From Vermamoeba vermiformis (lineage: Eukaryota; Tubulinea; Echinamoebida): DNA of 64,000 nt. Shown piece after piece: positions 22,425-34,500 of the stretch (the stretch's first letter is position 1; each line of letters begins with the position of its first letter). Under the pieces are notes generated by a model. That model ran no database searches. It was not told the origin of the DNA and saw only the letters and a program-made list of their open reading frames with translations. The stretch is from contig JBEWZL010000123.1 in NCBI GenBank assembly GCA_045837725.1, positions 248,001 to 312,000 on the forward strand, given 5' to 3'. A program made the position numbers and the translations under genes.

Positions 22425-24835
22425 ATGTCTAGTTTAACAGGGCTGTTTATTTCATATTGCGAGCCTTACTACGAACCGTCAGCTGAGGAGATCGAGGCTC
22501 AAAGAAGAGCCATGGAAGAGCAACATGAGCGCGAAAAACATACGATATTTCAATACAAGTTCTTTCAATCAATTGCTCGTATTGAAGGAGAAAGTGGCGG
22601 TAAGTGTTGAAACGGATTCGCATTTATTTTGGTAGACACCGATGCCAAAATTATTTGGCGCTCGGGAAACTGAAATATATTTTAATGCAGGACATTAAAT
22701 CACATAATCATAATTTTTAATAATATTACAAGCCATCGGAGTCAAACTTCTTCGCGACAAGCAAGGTGTGCTGCACTTCATGAATACAAAAGTATGGCCA
22801 TTCCATTACCCTTTTTGCGTCAGTAACTTGAATGAAAAGAGGTAAGTCAGCGATTACGAGTTATTTAATCCTTGACGGCTCTGGAATTCTAAAACGATGA
22901 ATTCACAGGACTTTGCAAGAATTCAATGAGCAAGTTTACACTGGCAAAGACCGATCGATGATGTTTGCTACGATAGTATCCTACCCTGCCTCGCCCTTCC
23001 AAAAATACTTCTGTCTTGAGCTCAATCCAGCAGATCCGATGAACGAGCTCGATTCTCTCAATGGTTTCTTCCAACAGGTTAAAGAAAACTTTCTTGCCAA
23101 TGAAGGCGTCACATTATACTTCCATCCGACATCGGCAGTCCAAACAGAGGCGATAAAAGACAAAAGTCTTTGTTTGCCGGTCATCACCTCGGACAAGATC
23201 TACGGAGCTACGACGTACAAGATGATTCAGCCCGGTGAATTGCCTTACAAGAAGATACGAATCTTTGGAGATATTACCAGCGACAAAACGTTCTCTGAGG
23301 ACGAGCTGAACAAGTGGTTGTTACAACGTACCGAGGACGAAATTGTTGTCATACCAGCGGTGCCTAGTGACATCCCCGTTGTTGGTGGCGTGATCTGTGG
23401 TGAGATTATTCCGCCGTTGTGTCACGTGGCGTTGTTGTGTCAGAACAGAAAGACGCCATGCTGCTTCCTGAAGAAATGCATCTCAAAGTTCAGAGCACAA
23501 TTTAAAGAAAACGAAGTAGTTAACGGAGTTATAACGAAGGCAGGTTGCTTCGTGAAATTTGAAGGAGCCAAAGCTGACTCCGTCATCGACAAAAGCGAAG
23601 TACCAACGATCGAGATCATGCCAGCAGACACCTCTGTGGCCAACTTGATCGATATCCACGAAGACAAAGTGCACGCAAAGGACATCCAAGTTGTTGGTGC
23701 CAAAGCAGCACAGCTTGCCAATGTCGAGTCACATTACAGCCAACCAACCTTCAAAGGCACATTCGTCATTCCATTCCACCACTACAACAAGCACGTACAA
23801 GCGAGCGCGATTTCGAGTATAATTCCAGTGAAAATTAACCGTATGAAGCACTCGTACTTCACTTTCGACGAGTTCAAATTGGTCCAAGAGGCTATTCAAG
23901 AGGAGAAGGTCGATGACGAGCTTGTTCAGAGCGTGATCGAGAAGATCAAACAACACAACATGACATCTGTCATCTTCAGAAGCTCAACGAATGCTGAAGA
24001 CTTGACAGGGTTCAACGGTGCTGGATTGTACGAGTCTGTTCCGTTGACAGGAGATGACGTACACAGTCCTCAACAAGTGGCCAAGGCTATCAAGACAGTG
24101 TGGTCCAGCATCTGGAGTCCAAAGTAAGGACTGAACTTTATACAATAACGTAATCTGATTTGGGTATTAGGGCTGTTAAAGAGCGACAGCACTTCAAGAT
24201 TAATCATTCGAATGTCAACATGGCAATCTTAGTACAGCCCTTCATTGATGAGCACATGACAGACGTTAAAGTGCATTACAACGGAGTGTGCATCACTCAC
24301 GATGTAGCTCGTCACAAAGTCAAGCACGGGTTTACAGTTAGCTGGTACGACATTGCAAAGCGGGGTATTGTATGCGCATTATTAATGTTATCTTTACAGT
24401 TTCCCTGGCACCAAGTTACGAGCCACAAACTTCTACAAAGACCAATTCCCCGAGCTGACAACACTTCTTTTGGGCCGTCAAGCAAACTCCATTGACTTAC
24501 AGATCACAACAACGGCTACAGGACACCCAGACTCGCTGATCACACAAGAAGACGCCGAGAAGATGGTGTCAGTCTTTGGTTCACTTCACACATCAATGCT
24601 CAACAAGCCACACAAGCTCAATGACACAGTGGCACTCGACATTGAGTTCATGGTTGTTGACAACGACAAGTCGACCAATAAGCGCGAGATCGTGGTGTTG
24701 CAAGCACGTCCTTACACTGTTAATGTGGCATCCGTCGAACAGCTGGATGAAAAACTTCGAGGTTTCATGCAGAAAGCTGCGTACATGAAACTATCCCGAG
24801 AACGATTCGTTTATCACTATCCATTAGAATATTAA
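22425..24835 (+). CDS. Dikinase-like protein: swivelling phospho-His domain followed by PPDK/GWD-type ATP-binding domain (copy 1)
   Basis: Five exons (22425-22599, 22733-22841, 22909-24123, 24171-24344, 24400-24835) encode 702 residues. The N-terminal ~240 residues (VWPFHYPFCVSN, GKDRSMMFAT, LELNPADPM, FHPTSAVQTEA) are a conserved module I know only from bacterial 'PEP/pyruvate-binding domain' proteins. A swivelling domain has its candidate phospho-histidine at ~267 in EIIPPLCHVALLCQNRKTP. The ATP-grasp domain starts at VVGAKAAQL (~residue 345), includes FRSSTNAEDLTGFNGAGLYE (~455) and ends at ALDIEFMVV and VLQARPYTVN. His-before-ATP order is that of glucan water dikinases, not of PPDK. No starch-binding or PEP barrel domain is present. 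The chemistry is probably ATP to phospho-His to an unknown acceptor. Confidence 0.82.
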
Positions 24836-24953
24836 ATAGAGTTTTCTCTCTCTGGCAAAAAATCTCTGCGTGATCTGGCCGTTTTTTTCGGTTCAAATTC
24901 AATTTTAGTTTCTAAAAGCAATCGAATTTAAATTTCTCATAGAGTAGCACATA

Positions 24954-25253
24954 ATGTCCAATTTAGCTGCACTTTTTCTTTCCTATTGCAATGAGACTTA
25001 CGAACCACCGCCTGCAGAGCTCGAAGAGGCACTTGACATTGAGTTCATGGTTGTTGACAACGACAAGTCGACCAACAAGCGCGAGATCGTGGTGTTGCAA
25101 GCTCGTCCTTATACTGTCAATGTTCCTACTTTGGACTCTGACCTGGATGCGGTTGTGAGAACGAATGCTTGTCAGGAGGCAATGAAAAGAAGCTGTGCTT
25201 TTGGTCGGGTGGATTTTGTACGAAATATATTTACGCTCTTCGAAAGCATGTAA
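24954..25253 (+). pseudogene. Tiny in-frame chimera of the dikinase family's two ends
   Basis: A 99-codon frame starts with a copy of dikinase exon 1 (MSNLAALFLSYC...AELEEA) and jumps directly into the last exon at ALDIEFMVVDNDKSTNKREI, keeping the frame. Some 600 internal residues and all introns are gone. A short GAGGCA-like overlap at the junction suggests a deletion between similar short sequences. The tail after PYTVNV differs from its neighbours. It keeps an upstream region like those of the intact copies, so it could still be transcribed. It cannot bind nucleotide; a function is doubtful, and decay after unequal crossing-over is the simplest view. Confidence 0.75.
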
Positions 25254-25385
25254 CTATAAATAAACTTGTCCAAAAAAGGAAATAATTAACCTCGCTGCGA
25301 GATTGATAGCAATGCCATTTTTATTTTGTTGTCAACAGTCTTGGTACTTCGAATATCAACTTGAGCGACCACAAAGATCTTTACA

Positions 25386-27824
25386 ATGTCTAATTTAGCA
25401 GCATTATTTGTTCTTGGGTGCGGCTGTGATTATGAACCGACTCCCGAAGAGATCGAAGCTCAACGAAAATACATGGAAGAGCAGAAAGAAAGAGAAAAGC
25501 ACACGATCTTCAACATTTATCAATTTCAAACAATGGCAAGAGTTGGGGGAGAAAACGGAGGCAAGTTGAACGAACGGATTTAATAAATTTAAATTTTAAA
25601 TTTGGCTTGCGCTTCAAGCTCGGCTCGCATCTAAGAATTATAAATTAATCATTTAAAAATGAGGAATTATACCCAAATTAATCAAATCCGTTTAGCTCTG
25701 GGAGTTAAGGTTCTTCGTGACAAAACCGGCGTGCTGCACTTCATGGACACGAAAGTATGGCCATTTCATTACCCTTTTTGCGTCAGCAACCTCGATGAAA
25801 AGAGGTAAGTGAGCGATTACGAGTTATTTTTAAGGCTTGGCTCTGGAATTCTAAACCGTGAATTCACAGGACTTTGCAAGAATTCAACGAGCAAGTTTAC
25901 ACCGGCAAAGACCGATCGATGATGTTTGCGACTATAGTAAGGTACAACAGTCCCGACAATAAGGGCCATTACTGCTTGGAGTTGAATCCGGCAGATCCAA
26001 TGACGGAACTTGACGCGCTGAATGGGTTCTTCGAAGACGTCAAAAAGAACTTTTGTTGTCCTAATGGCAGTAGTGAACATGTTCTTCACTTTCACCCAAC
26101 TTCAGCGGTGCAAATCGAGGCGATCAAGGGCAAGAAGTTAAACTTGCCAGTCATAACTTCAGAACAGATCTACGGCAACATCAAGTTCAAGTTGGTTCAA
26201 GCTGGTGCAATGAAGAACAAGAAAGTGCATGTCTTCTATAGTAGGGAATACAAAGAGGAGGAGCTGAACAAGTGGCTATTGAAACGAACAGCAGATGATA
26301 TCGTGGTTATTCCGTCGGTGCCGAGCGACATCCCCGTTGTTGGTGGCGTGATCTGCGGTGAGATTATTCCGCCTTTGTGTCACGTGGCGTTGTTGTGTCA
26401 GAACAGAAAGACGCCGTGCTGCTTCGTCAAAAATTGTGTTGCTATGATCAATCGGGCAGGCAGTTTGATCCATGCGAAAGCGGCGAATGGTCTCATCACA
26501 AAGGCTGGATTCTACTTGGACGGAGAACACTTGGACAGCACTGCTGCTGTCATTCCAGAAACCCCTCTCAAGATCGAGATCAAAGCGCCGAACACCTCTG
26601 TGACCAAATTGATCGATATCCATGACGACGATGCCAAGGACATTCACGTTGTTGGTGCCAAAGCAGCGCAACTTAGCAAAATTGAAGCACACTACAGCCA
26701 GTCAATCTTCAAAGGCACATTCGTCATTCCGTTCCATCATTACGAGAAACACGTCTACAAAAATAAGGAGGTCGCTGACGATGTCGAAAAGAGGCTGCGT
26801 CTTCTGAAAGAGAACGCTGATCATATCAAAAACTTTTTCAGACTTCAAGAAGCTATTCAAAAGCAGGAAATCGATGGCGAGCTAGTTCAGAGCGTGATCG
26901 AGAAGATCAAACAACACAACATGACATCTGTCATCTTCAGAAGCTCAACGAATGCTGAAGACTTGACAGGATTCAACGGTGCTGGATTGTACGAGTCTGT
27001 TCCGTTGACAGGAAGCAGCGTACAAGATGTCCAAAAAGTCGGTGAAGCGATAAAGAAAGTGTGGGCCAGCGTTTGGAGCTCGAAGTGAGTCATTAGTACT
27101 TATTAATGTTATTTCGCGTACTAATTTGCTGATTGAAGGGCTGTGCTGGAACGCGAGCATTATCAGATGAACCACGAAAACGTCAACATGGCGATCTTGG
27201 TGCAGCCATTCATCGACAAACAGTTGCAAGGTGTCAAAGTGCATTACAACGGAGTGTGCATCACTCACGATGTGGCTCGTCACAAGGTCAAGCACGGGTT
27301 CTTGGTCAACTGGTACGTTCGAGTGCTACAGCGTTAGCTCTGTCTAATTATCTAACTGGGTCACTTGCAGTTTCCCCGGCAGCGAGCTCAGAGCCACAAA
27401 CTATTACAAAGGAAAGACTCCTGAACAAACAATGCTCGTGTTGGGTCGTGAAGCAAAGTCTATTGATGTGCAAATCATTACTACTGCTACTGGTGAGACT
27501 GGCTCAATGATCACGCAAGAAGACGCCGAGAAGATGGTGTCGATCTTTGGCTCACTTCACACATCAATGCTCAACAAGCCACACAAGCTCGATGACACAG
27601 TGGCACTCGACATTGAGTTCATGGTTGTTGACAACGACAAGTCGACCAACAAGCGTGAGATCGTGGTGTTGCAAGCACGTCCTTACACTGTCAACGTTGA
27701 GAATGCTGATGAATTTGATGAGAAGTTGCGTGAGTTCGCTACTCTTAACAGGTTCGCATACGTGTGGGCACACAGGATCGCATTCTATTATTCTACGGAT
27801 GAAGTTACTTCACCACCACAGTAA
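25386..27824 (+). CDS. Dikinase-like protein, phospho-His plus ATP-binding domains (copy 2)
   Basis: Five exons (25386-25560, 25696-25804, 25870-27084, 27139-27312, 27371-27824) encode 708 residues with the same domain order as copy 1. The candidate phospho-histidine (PPLCHVALLCQ), the ATP-site motif (RSSTNAEDL) and the terminal LQARPYTVN are all kept. Intron positions and phases match copy 1 exactly. Intron 1 begins with GC rather than GT (G|GCAAGT at 25561), whereas copies 1 and 3 have GTAAGT at that site. This is the best preserved copy together with copy 1. Confidence 0.84.
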
Positions 27825-28089
27825 AAAAATGCTTGGTTCAAATAAAAACCACGCTTACTTCCTAGCGATGAAAAGTTCAAACAATGCCAAAATATTAGAA
27901 GGGTATTAAGTGTGTTTTATTTTTGGTTGAAGATCCTCTACTACGGACAGCCCAGGCTTGTGAAAATCGTACGAAAAAGGAAATTTTTTTCATCTCGCGG
28001 GAGATTTAAGTCAAAAAACTATTGGCAATAAGTACAGCCAGCAGTCTTTTACTTATTCCAACAAAGAATAACACTACTCAGACCACAGA

Positions 28090-30562
28090 ATGTCGAATTT
28101 AGCGGCGTTATTCGTGCTGAGTTGCGGCAGTGATTACGAACAGACTCCCGAAGAGATCGAAGCTCAACGAAAATACATGGAAGAGCAGAAAGAACGAGAA
28201 AAACACACGATCTTCAGTATGTATCAATTTCAAGCATTGGCAAGAGTTGAAGGAGAAAGCGGAGGTAAGTTGAACGAACGGATTTACTTCCATAAAAATT
28301 TAAAAAAAAATTTAGAGGCCATTTTCTCGCCCAATAATTCTTTTTCACGCAAATCGAGTATGATCATAATTAAATTTCCTAAAATCAAAATTGTGGCTTA
28401 CCGTCTTTGCCCATCCGTTTAGCTCTCGGAGTTAAGGTTCTTCGTGACAAGACTGGCGTGCTACACTTCATGGATACGAAGGTATGGCCATTCCACTACC
28501 CCTTTTGCGTCAGCAACCTTGATGAAAAGAGGTAAGTCAGCGGTTATGAGTTATTTTTAGCTTACCGTTACTCCTTGTTGGCTCTGGAATTCTAAACGGT
28601 GAATTCACAGGACTTTGCAAGAATTCAACGAGCAAGTGTACACCGGCAAAGACCGATCGATGATGTTCGCTACTGTCTTGTCGTATCCTGGAAGCGATGG
28701 CAAAAGATACTACTGTATTGAACTGAATCCAGCAGATCCAATGACGGAACTTGACGCACTGAACAGTTTCTTCGAAGACGTCAAAAAGAACTTTTGTTCT
28801 AACGATGGAATACAATTCTTCTTCCACCCGACTTCAGCAGTGCAGACTGAAGCAGTCAAAGCTGGGAAGTTGACGCTTGGATGTGCTTAAGTCCGAGACA
28901 CTGTACGGCTGCATCAAGTACAAGTTGATTCAAGCTGGCACAATCGATCACAAGCGAGTGCGTGTCTTCGATAAAAAGAACTACAAAGAGGACGAGCTGA
29001 ACAAGTGGTTGTTGCATCGAACTGCTGATGAGATCGTGGTCATTCCATCGGTCCCGACGGATATTCCCGTTGTTGGTGGCGTGATCTGTGGTGAGATTAT
29101 TCCGCCTTTGTGTCACGTGGCGTTGTTGTGTCAGAACAGAAAGACGCCGTGCTGCTTCGTCAAAGACTGTATTACTATGTTCAGGAAGGGCAATTTGGCG
29201 GACATTGTCGTGGAAGGCGTCATCACAAAGACTGGATTCTACTTGGACGGAGCTGAAGGCTTTGAGAAATTGCAACACAAGGAGGCTCCAAAGATCGAGA
29301 TCAAAGCGCCGAACACCTCTGTGACCAAACTGATCGACATCCACGAAGACAAAGAGCACGCAAAGGACCTCCAAGTTGTTGGTGCCAAAGCAGCGCAGCT
29401 TGTCAATGTCGAGTCACATTACAGCCAACCAATCTTCAAAGGCACATTCGTCATTCCGTTCCATCATTACGACAAGCATGTCTACAAGAACAACGATACC
29501 ATAAGCACCATTAAAGTCAAGACGACACGAGCCAGGGGGAATGCGGAGAATTTCAACGAGTTCACTCAGGTCCAAGGAATGATACAGAAGCATAAGATCG
29601 ATGACGAGCTTGTTCAGAGTGTGATCGAGAAGATCAAACAACACAACATGACATCTGTCATCTTCAGAAGCTCGACGAATGCTGAAGACTTGACAGGATT
29701 CAACGGTGCTGGATTGTACGAGTCTGTTCCGTTGTTTGGTGCTAGCTTGCACGATCCTCAACAAGTCGCTGCTGCCATTAAGAAAGTATGGGCGAGTGTC
29801 TGGAGTCCGAAGTGAGTATTGATAATCACCTTGGTAATACTACGTCTTGCTTACCGATCTGTAGGGCCGTCAAAGAACGCGAGCACTACCATATGGAGCA
29901 CAAAAACGTCAACATGGCGATCTTGGTGCAGCCATTCATCGACAAACAGTTGCAAGGCGTCAAAGTGCATTACAACGGGGTGTGCATCACTCACGATGTA
30001 GCACGTCACAAGGTCAAGCACGGGTTCTTGGTCAACTGGTACGTCCTAATTAATTTTAGTTACTGCATAACAACCACTTTAGGTCTACTTTACGCACCTT
30101 CATAATGGACTAACGTGATCTCTTGTAGCTTCCCAGACTCTGAACTACGGGCCACAAACTATTACAAAGGAAAGACTCCTGAACAAACAATGCTCGTGTT
30201 GGGTCGTGAAGCCAACTCAGTGGACATGCAGATCATCACCAGGGCTACTGGTCAGATCACAATCGCTGATCACGCAAGAAGACGCCGAGAAGATGGTGTC
30301 GGTCTTTGGCTCACTTCACACATCAATGCTCAACAAGCCACACAAACTCGATGACACAGTGGCACTCGACATTGAGTTCATGGTTGTTGACAACGACAAG
30401 TCGACCAGCAAGCGTGAGATCGTGGTGTTGCAAGCTCGTCCTTACACTGTCAACGTTGAGAATGCTGATGCACTCGAAGAGAAGTTGCGCACGTTTGCCT
30501 TCTCACACAGATATTACTATGGCACTAACAAGTTTGCGTACCATTCGAATGAGGAGTATTAA
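28090..30562 (+). CDS. Dikinase-like protein (copy 3), frame interrupted twice
   Basis: Exon structure is the same as copies 1 and 2 (28090-28264, 28423-28531, 28611-29811, 29865-30038, 30129-30562), but the exon total leaves two extra bases. The first break lies between 28872 and 28892, where GKLTL must change frame to reach SETLYGCIKYK. The second lies near 30243-30262, before SLITQEDAEKM. Each needs one base skipped. Apart from this, the domains are as well conserved as in copies 1 and 2, including the phospho-His site and RSSTNAEDL. It is either a young pseudogene or carries assembly errors. Confidence 0.75.
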
Positions 30563-30805
30563 ATAGATCAGAAATTTACCTTTCGAGATCCGTCAGTACA
30601 TCCTGGTAGTCAATATAAGATTGTCTTCTTAAGATTATTATGTCCAATCAACTGTAATACCAATAAATAAGTTCTTCGCGTTATTTAAATAATTCCGTAG
30701 TCTTTGGGACTAGTCCCCAGTGGTGGGACCAGAGAACCTTTGTCGCGTTTTTCGGTTTGTTGAGTTACGACTAATTCGATTAATATCAACAACATACAAG
30801 AGCGC

Positions 30806-31078
30806 ATGATGAGTAGTAGTACTTTATTACAATATTTTCGTCAAAAAGGTCTTTACTTACCGAATCTACTATTAGGTTTCATGTACATGTTTACAAGCGG
30901 CAAGAATCATAATAAGGACTTCGAGCCAGAGAAAAAACCTGAAAATAGATTTGGTTGGACCAGCACTATGCCCGAAACTAAGACCGGAGACGAATCTAAA
31001 CCTGACGTTAATCAAAGCGAAGCCAAAAATAATACAGAGCAACAAGGAAATACTAAAAGCATATTCTCGGGTAAATAA
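30806..31078 (+). CDS. Small single-exon protein, unrecognised
   Basis: A 90-codon frame starts at ATG 30806 (MMSSSTLLQYFRQKGLYL). Residues ~16-30 (LYLPNLLLGFMYMF) form one hydrophobic segment with a basic flank. The rest is polar and Lys/Glu/Asn-rich (EKKPENRFGW, NQSEAKNNTEQQ). It might be a small mitochondrial or ER membrane protein, but no family was recognised. It sits alone between the dikinase array and a RasGEF gene. A GT near the 3' end (SG|GTAAAT) could extend it by splicing. Confidence 0.4.
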   Translation: MMSSSTLLQYFRQKGLYLPNLLLGFMYMFTSGKNHNKDFEPEKKPENRFGWTSTMPETKTGDESKPDVNQSEAKNNTEQQGNTKSIFSGK

Positions 31079-31525
31079 TTAATATTTACGAGTTCACAAT
31101 ACCGGTATTTCAATTATGATAATATTTCATTTTTTTTGACCCGTGTATTTCCTCGTGCATGTAATAAATAGCTTTAGGATTGTTAATAATTCGAGTGGAT
31201 TATATCGCTCATAATTAAAGAGACGAGTGTTGTTTGAGATTTGACCCATCTATTCGTATGGTGTCACAAGAATCTTTTTTGATACTGAAGAGATATCAGA
31301 ATATTCCTAATTGTTGCTTTATTTTATCGACATTTACCTAGTTTGCCTAAAGACGTGTGTAGCGATAAATATTGTGTTGCAGTTACATTGCTGGATCTGG
31401 AAGAAAATTCAGTTTCCTATTTGCCGAGTTAGCAACGCGAAAAATCGTTCTAATTTCGTGAATTATCTGAAGCTTTCCTAACTTACTCATGTTTGTGCAA
31501 TGGTTCCATTTTTTCTACACGTTCC
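31079..31525. other. Intergenic, no gene seen
   Basis: About 450 AT-rich bases lie upstream of the first RhoGAP-like/RasGEF gene. No frame, RNA or repeat was recognised; it presumably contains that gene's promoter. Confidence 0.4.
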
Positions 31526-34500
31526 ATGTCGAGACAAGACTTCATGATGGGATCCGAACAAATGAGTTCGTTGGACTTAAAGGACGGCAGATCCACCATC
31601 TCATTCTCTCCTCGGAGAAAAAATAACATACTGGAGAGTCTTATATTCAATTTTTGGAGAACCAAAGAGATTGAACTAGCGCCGATAAAAGGTAAAACAC
31701 ATCTAAATTACTTGATGAATTCTAGTTCTTTTACTGAAGTATATGCGAAACAGAGGTGTCTCCCTCGCAGTCACAACAAAGTACGCCAGCAGTTACGCCT
31801 TCAATTGATCGAAGGGGTGCAACAAAAGAAGATCAGATCGACTCTACGCCTACATCTTTTGAATCTGATTCAAGTCCTCTTGAACGTTCAATGGCAGCAG
31901 CATCATTTTCCGAATCGTCTTTTGAAGTGTCACCTGTGACCGACAGACCGTTGCGCTGCGTCCAAAGCACAACTCAACTGATATATGACTCGAGTCCTGC
32001 TACGGATGTGCCTAAAAAAGAAAGTGCAGTCCACAAGACTCGTTCGGGCAGCATGTTGCTTCAAGTAGCGATTGCCGAGGCACTTAAGAAGAACAGACAG
32101 TCTATGAATATACAAAGAGGTGCAGAGGAAGAGCAAATTTTTAAAGAGAAAATGGCAGCCGAAGCTACATCCAAGAAAGAAAAGCGAAGGAGCAAGAGAG
32201 AGTCAATAACGCTGCCTAAAATTGACTTCGATGCATTAAACAATAACAAGAACGCTACAATTTCATCACCACGTCGTCCTCAAGAAGCAGATCCGTCTCG
32301 ATCACTTCCAGCCCTATTTAACCGACGCAGCCTTCAAATGAGCCCTTCAGATGCTGCTAAGGCTTCGCCTCGCAATGTCAGCCCTTTCAGTACGTTTCAT
32401 ATACTGCCGATAATCTTTCTATTGAATGTTTTACTCAGCTCGGAAATTTGACTTTTTTGTTTAATTTAAGTGTGTCTATTATTGCCACCCCGAATATTTC
32501 ATTTCAAGATCGTATCATGTTTATAATACGTATAATATAGGTGCTCGTATGGAGACATTTGTTCGCAAAACAAGCAGAGGTGCGTACCGGATCGTTTAAT
32601 GAAAAGTTTCGGATGTGGTTTTAACGTATTTGTAGGTAGCAGAAACTTTAGCGTACCATTATCACAATTGCCCTTATCACCGAATCAAGTGCCTTTAGTA
32701 TTAGAACAAGCTATTGACTTCTTGTGCAAGCGAGGTAACAAAATTTAAACGATTTCGTTGGAATCGAAGGAAATTTCAATATTTTAATTTGTACTCAAAA
32801 GGCAAAACAAAAAGAATTGCCATGTTTAATATTAGCTATATTTCCTAAATAAGTCCAGGTCTACAAATTGTATAACGAAACACGAACTGACAGATCTAAA
32901 TTTTATCCAGAGCTGGATCTCGATCTGTTGCTCGAACAAACAAAAGAGCATGTTGGCGCTGAATGGGACTATTTAGAACGTACCTTGATCGATAAGAAGG
33001 CATTGGTAGATTTTAGCGTATTGACTGAAGAAGATACGCCGCTTGTTTATCAAATCGTCAAATGGTTCATATCACATCTGCCCGAGTCTTTGTTGACCAA
33101 CAGAAAGATCGAGCCTGTTAAAGAAGCATTAGGTAAGATTCGATTGGTTATGAGCTAATTATAGCTCCGCAATATTAGAATTTCGTTAATTGATGAAAAT
33201 TTCTAGACATTGACGATGAAGAGCTGATCGCCTTAAATTTGCAAACAATTATCGCAACGCTTCCAGAACAAAACGAGCGCGTTCTAGAGCTCTTAGTTGG
33301 ATTTTTCCGCCACGTCATCAACTCGCTGGTCTCAAAGATGACTCCGACCCTCACCGAAAAACAACCCAAGAAAGAGAAAAAGAAGCCAAAAGTGACTAAA
33401 ACGCCCAGTACGACCTCTATTCAAAACATTACCATCGTAGTCGACAAAATCTGCCGCTTGTTCTCGCCAATTTTTTTCCCCGAAAGCGTGGTCGAAAAAA
33501 TTGACGGCGCAATGACCGAAGAAGACTCACTGTCCATGTCGCACAAATCGACCAAGTCTCAAAAAGCTAGTCCTAAGTCTAACAGACGCAGCACTAGTCG
33601 TAGAAACAGCATTGCGATGGATATTCCGCCTCCAACAAAGAGAATCCCGGCGGATCTAGTTGACACGTACGAGCGCCGTTTGTTGACTTTGTTTTGCAAT
33701 CACTTTGATATTATCTTCAGAGTAAGTACTTATAACTATAATTAGCCGCATCTAAATAAGGCAAATTCTGAATTCTAATGTTAATTTAGACCTATCTAAA
33801 ACGAGACATCGAGTTCCAAAAGTCCGATCAAAATGTCAGTATTGTCAAGCACGTGTCACCGGAGCGAGCTGTCATGTTGTGCCTTGACCAACACTATCGT
33901 AAGTTGAAATGTATAGTTATGTCCATAAGACTTGTACTAACTGAATTTTTTAGGCAAACACGATGGTAACTTTGTGGATGTGTTTTTGTCGACGCATACT
34001 TACTACTTGAGCCGCGTTCAATTCATCGAAAGAATGATCGAGCTTTATAAGAAGTATAACAACTCGAAGTTCTGGGAGGCTAACTTCCGTGAGAAGTAAG
34101 TTGCTTAAAAGTACCGGGCTCGATCTGCAGATCTAACCAATTTTTTAAAGCATTCTTGAAAGAATTAAGCGATGGGCTTCTATTGATATGCAAGTCATCA
34201 TCAAGGACAAGAAGATCTTGCAAATTTTGAGAAAATTTTTGACCGACACTGCGACCAAGAACACCATCACCACAGCCGAGCGAAGCATTCTTGACTCGAT
34301 TTCTGTCAACTTGCTTACCGCTCAAAAGGCCATGGTAAGTTATAGAAAGTATGATATATATATTTGCAAGTATTAATAGTACTGTAGGATTGTGCCAAGT
34401 TGAAGCGTCGATCGACTATCTGTTTGAAGCCCGAGCTCATGTTCAACGTGATGGCTTTTACGCCCAAAGCTGTGGCTCACCAGCTCTTGTTGTTGGACGT

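Larger units (their letters stand above)
21352..30562 (+). repeat. Tandem array of the dikinase-like family
   Basis: Five head-to-tail units occur: a 3' remnant, copy 1, a chimera, copy 2 and copy 3. The block around SVIFRSSTNAEDLTGFNGAG and the block from ITQEDAEKM to LQARPYT are nearly identical in DNA in every unit, while the N-terminal half and the swivel domain differ more. This pattern fits unequal crossing-over plus gene conversion at the conserved 3' half. Confidence 0.85.

Noticed and set aside
21352-30562. Dikinase array as pyruvate phosphate dikinase or PEP synthase genes
   Set aside because: The C-terminal PEP/pyruvate barrel is absent, and the His domain precedes the ATP domain, unlike PPDK and PEP synthase.
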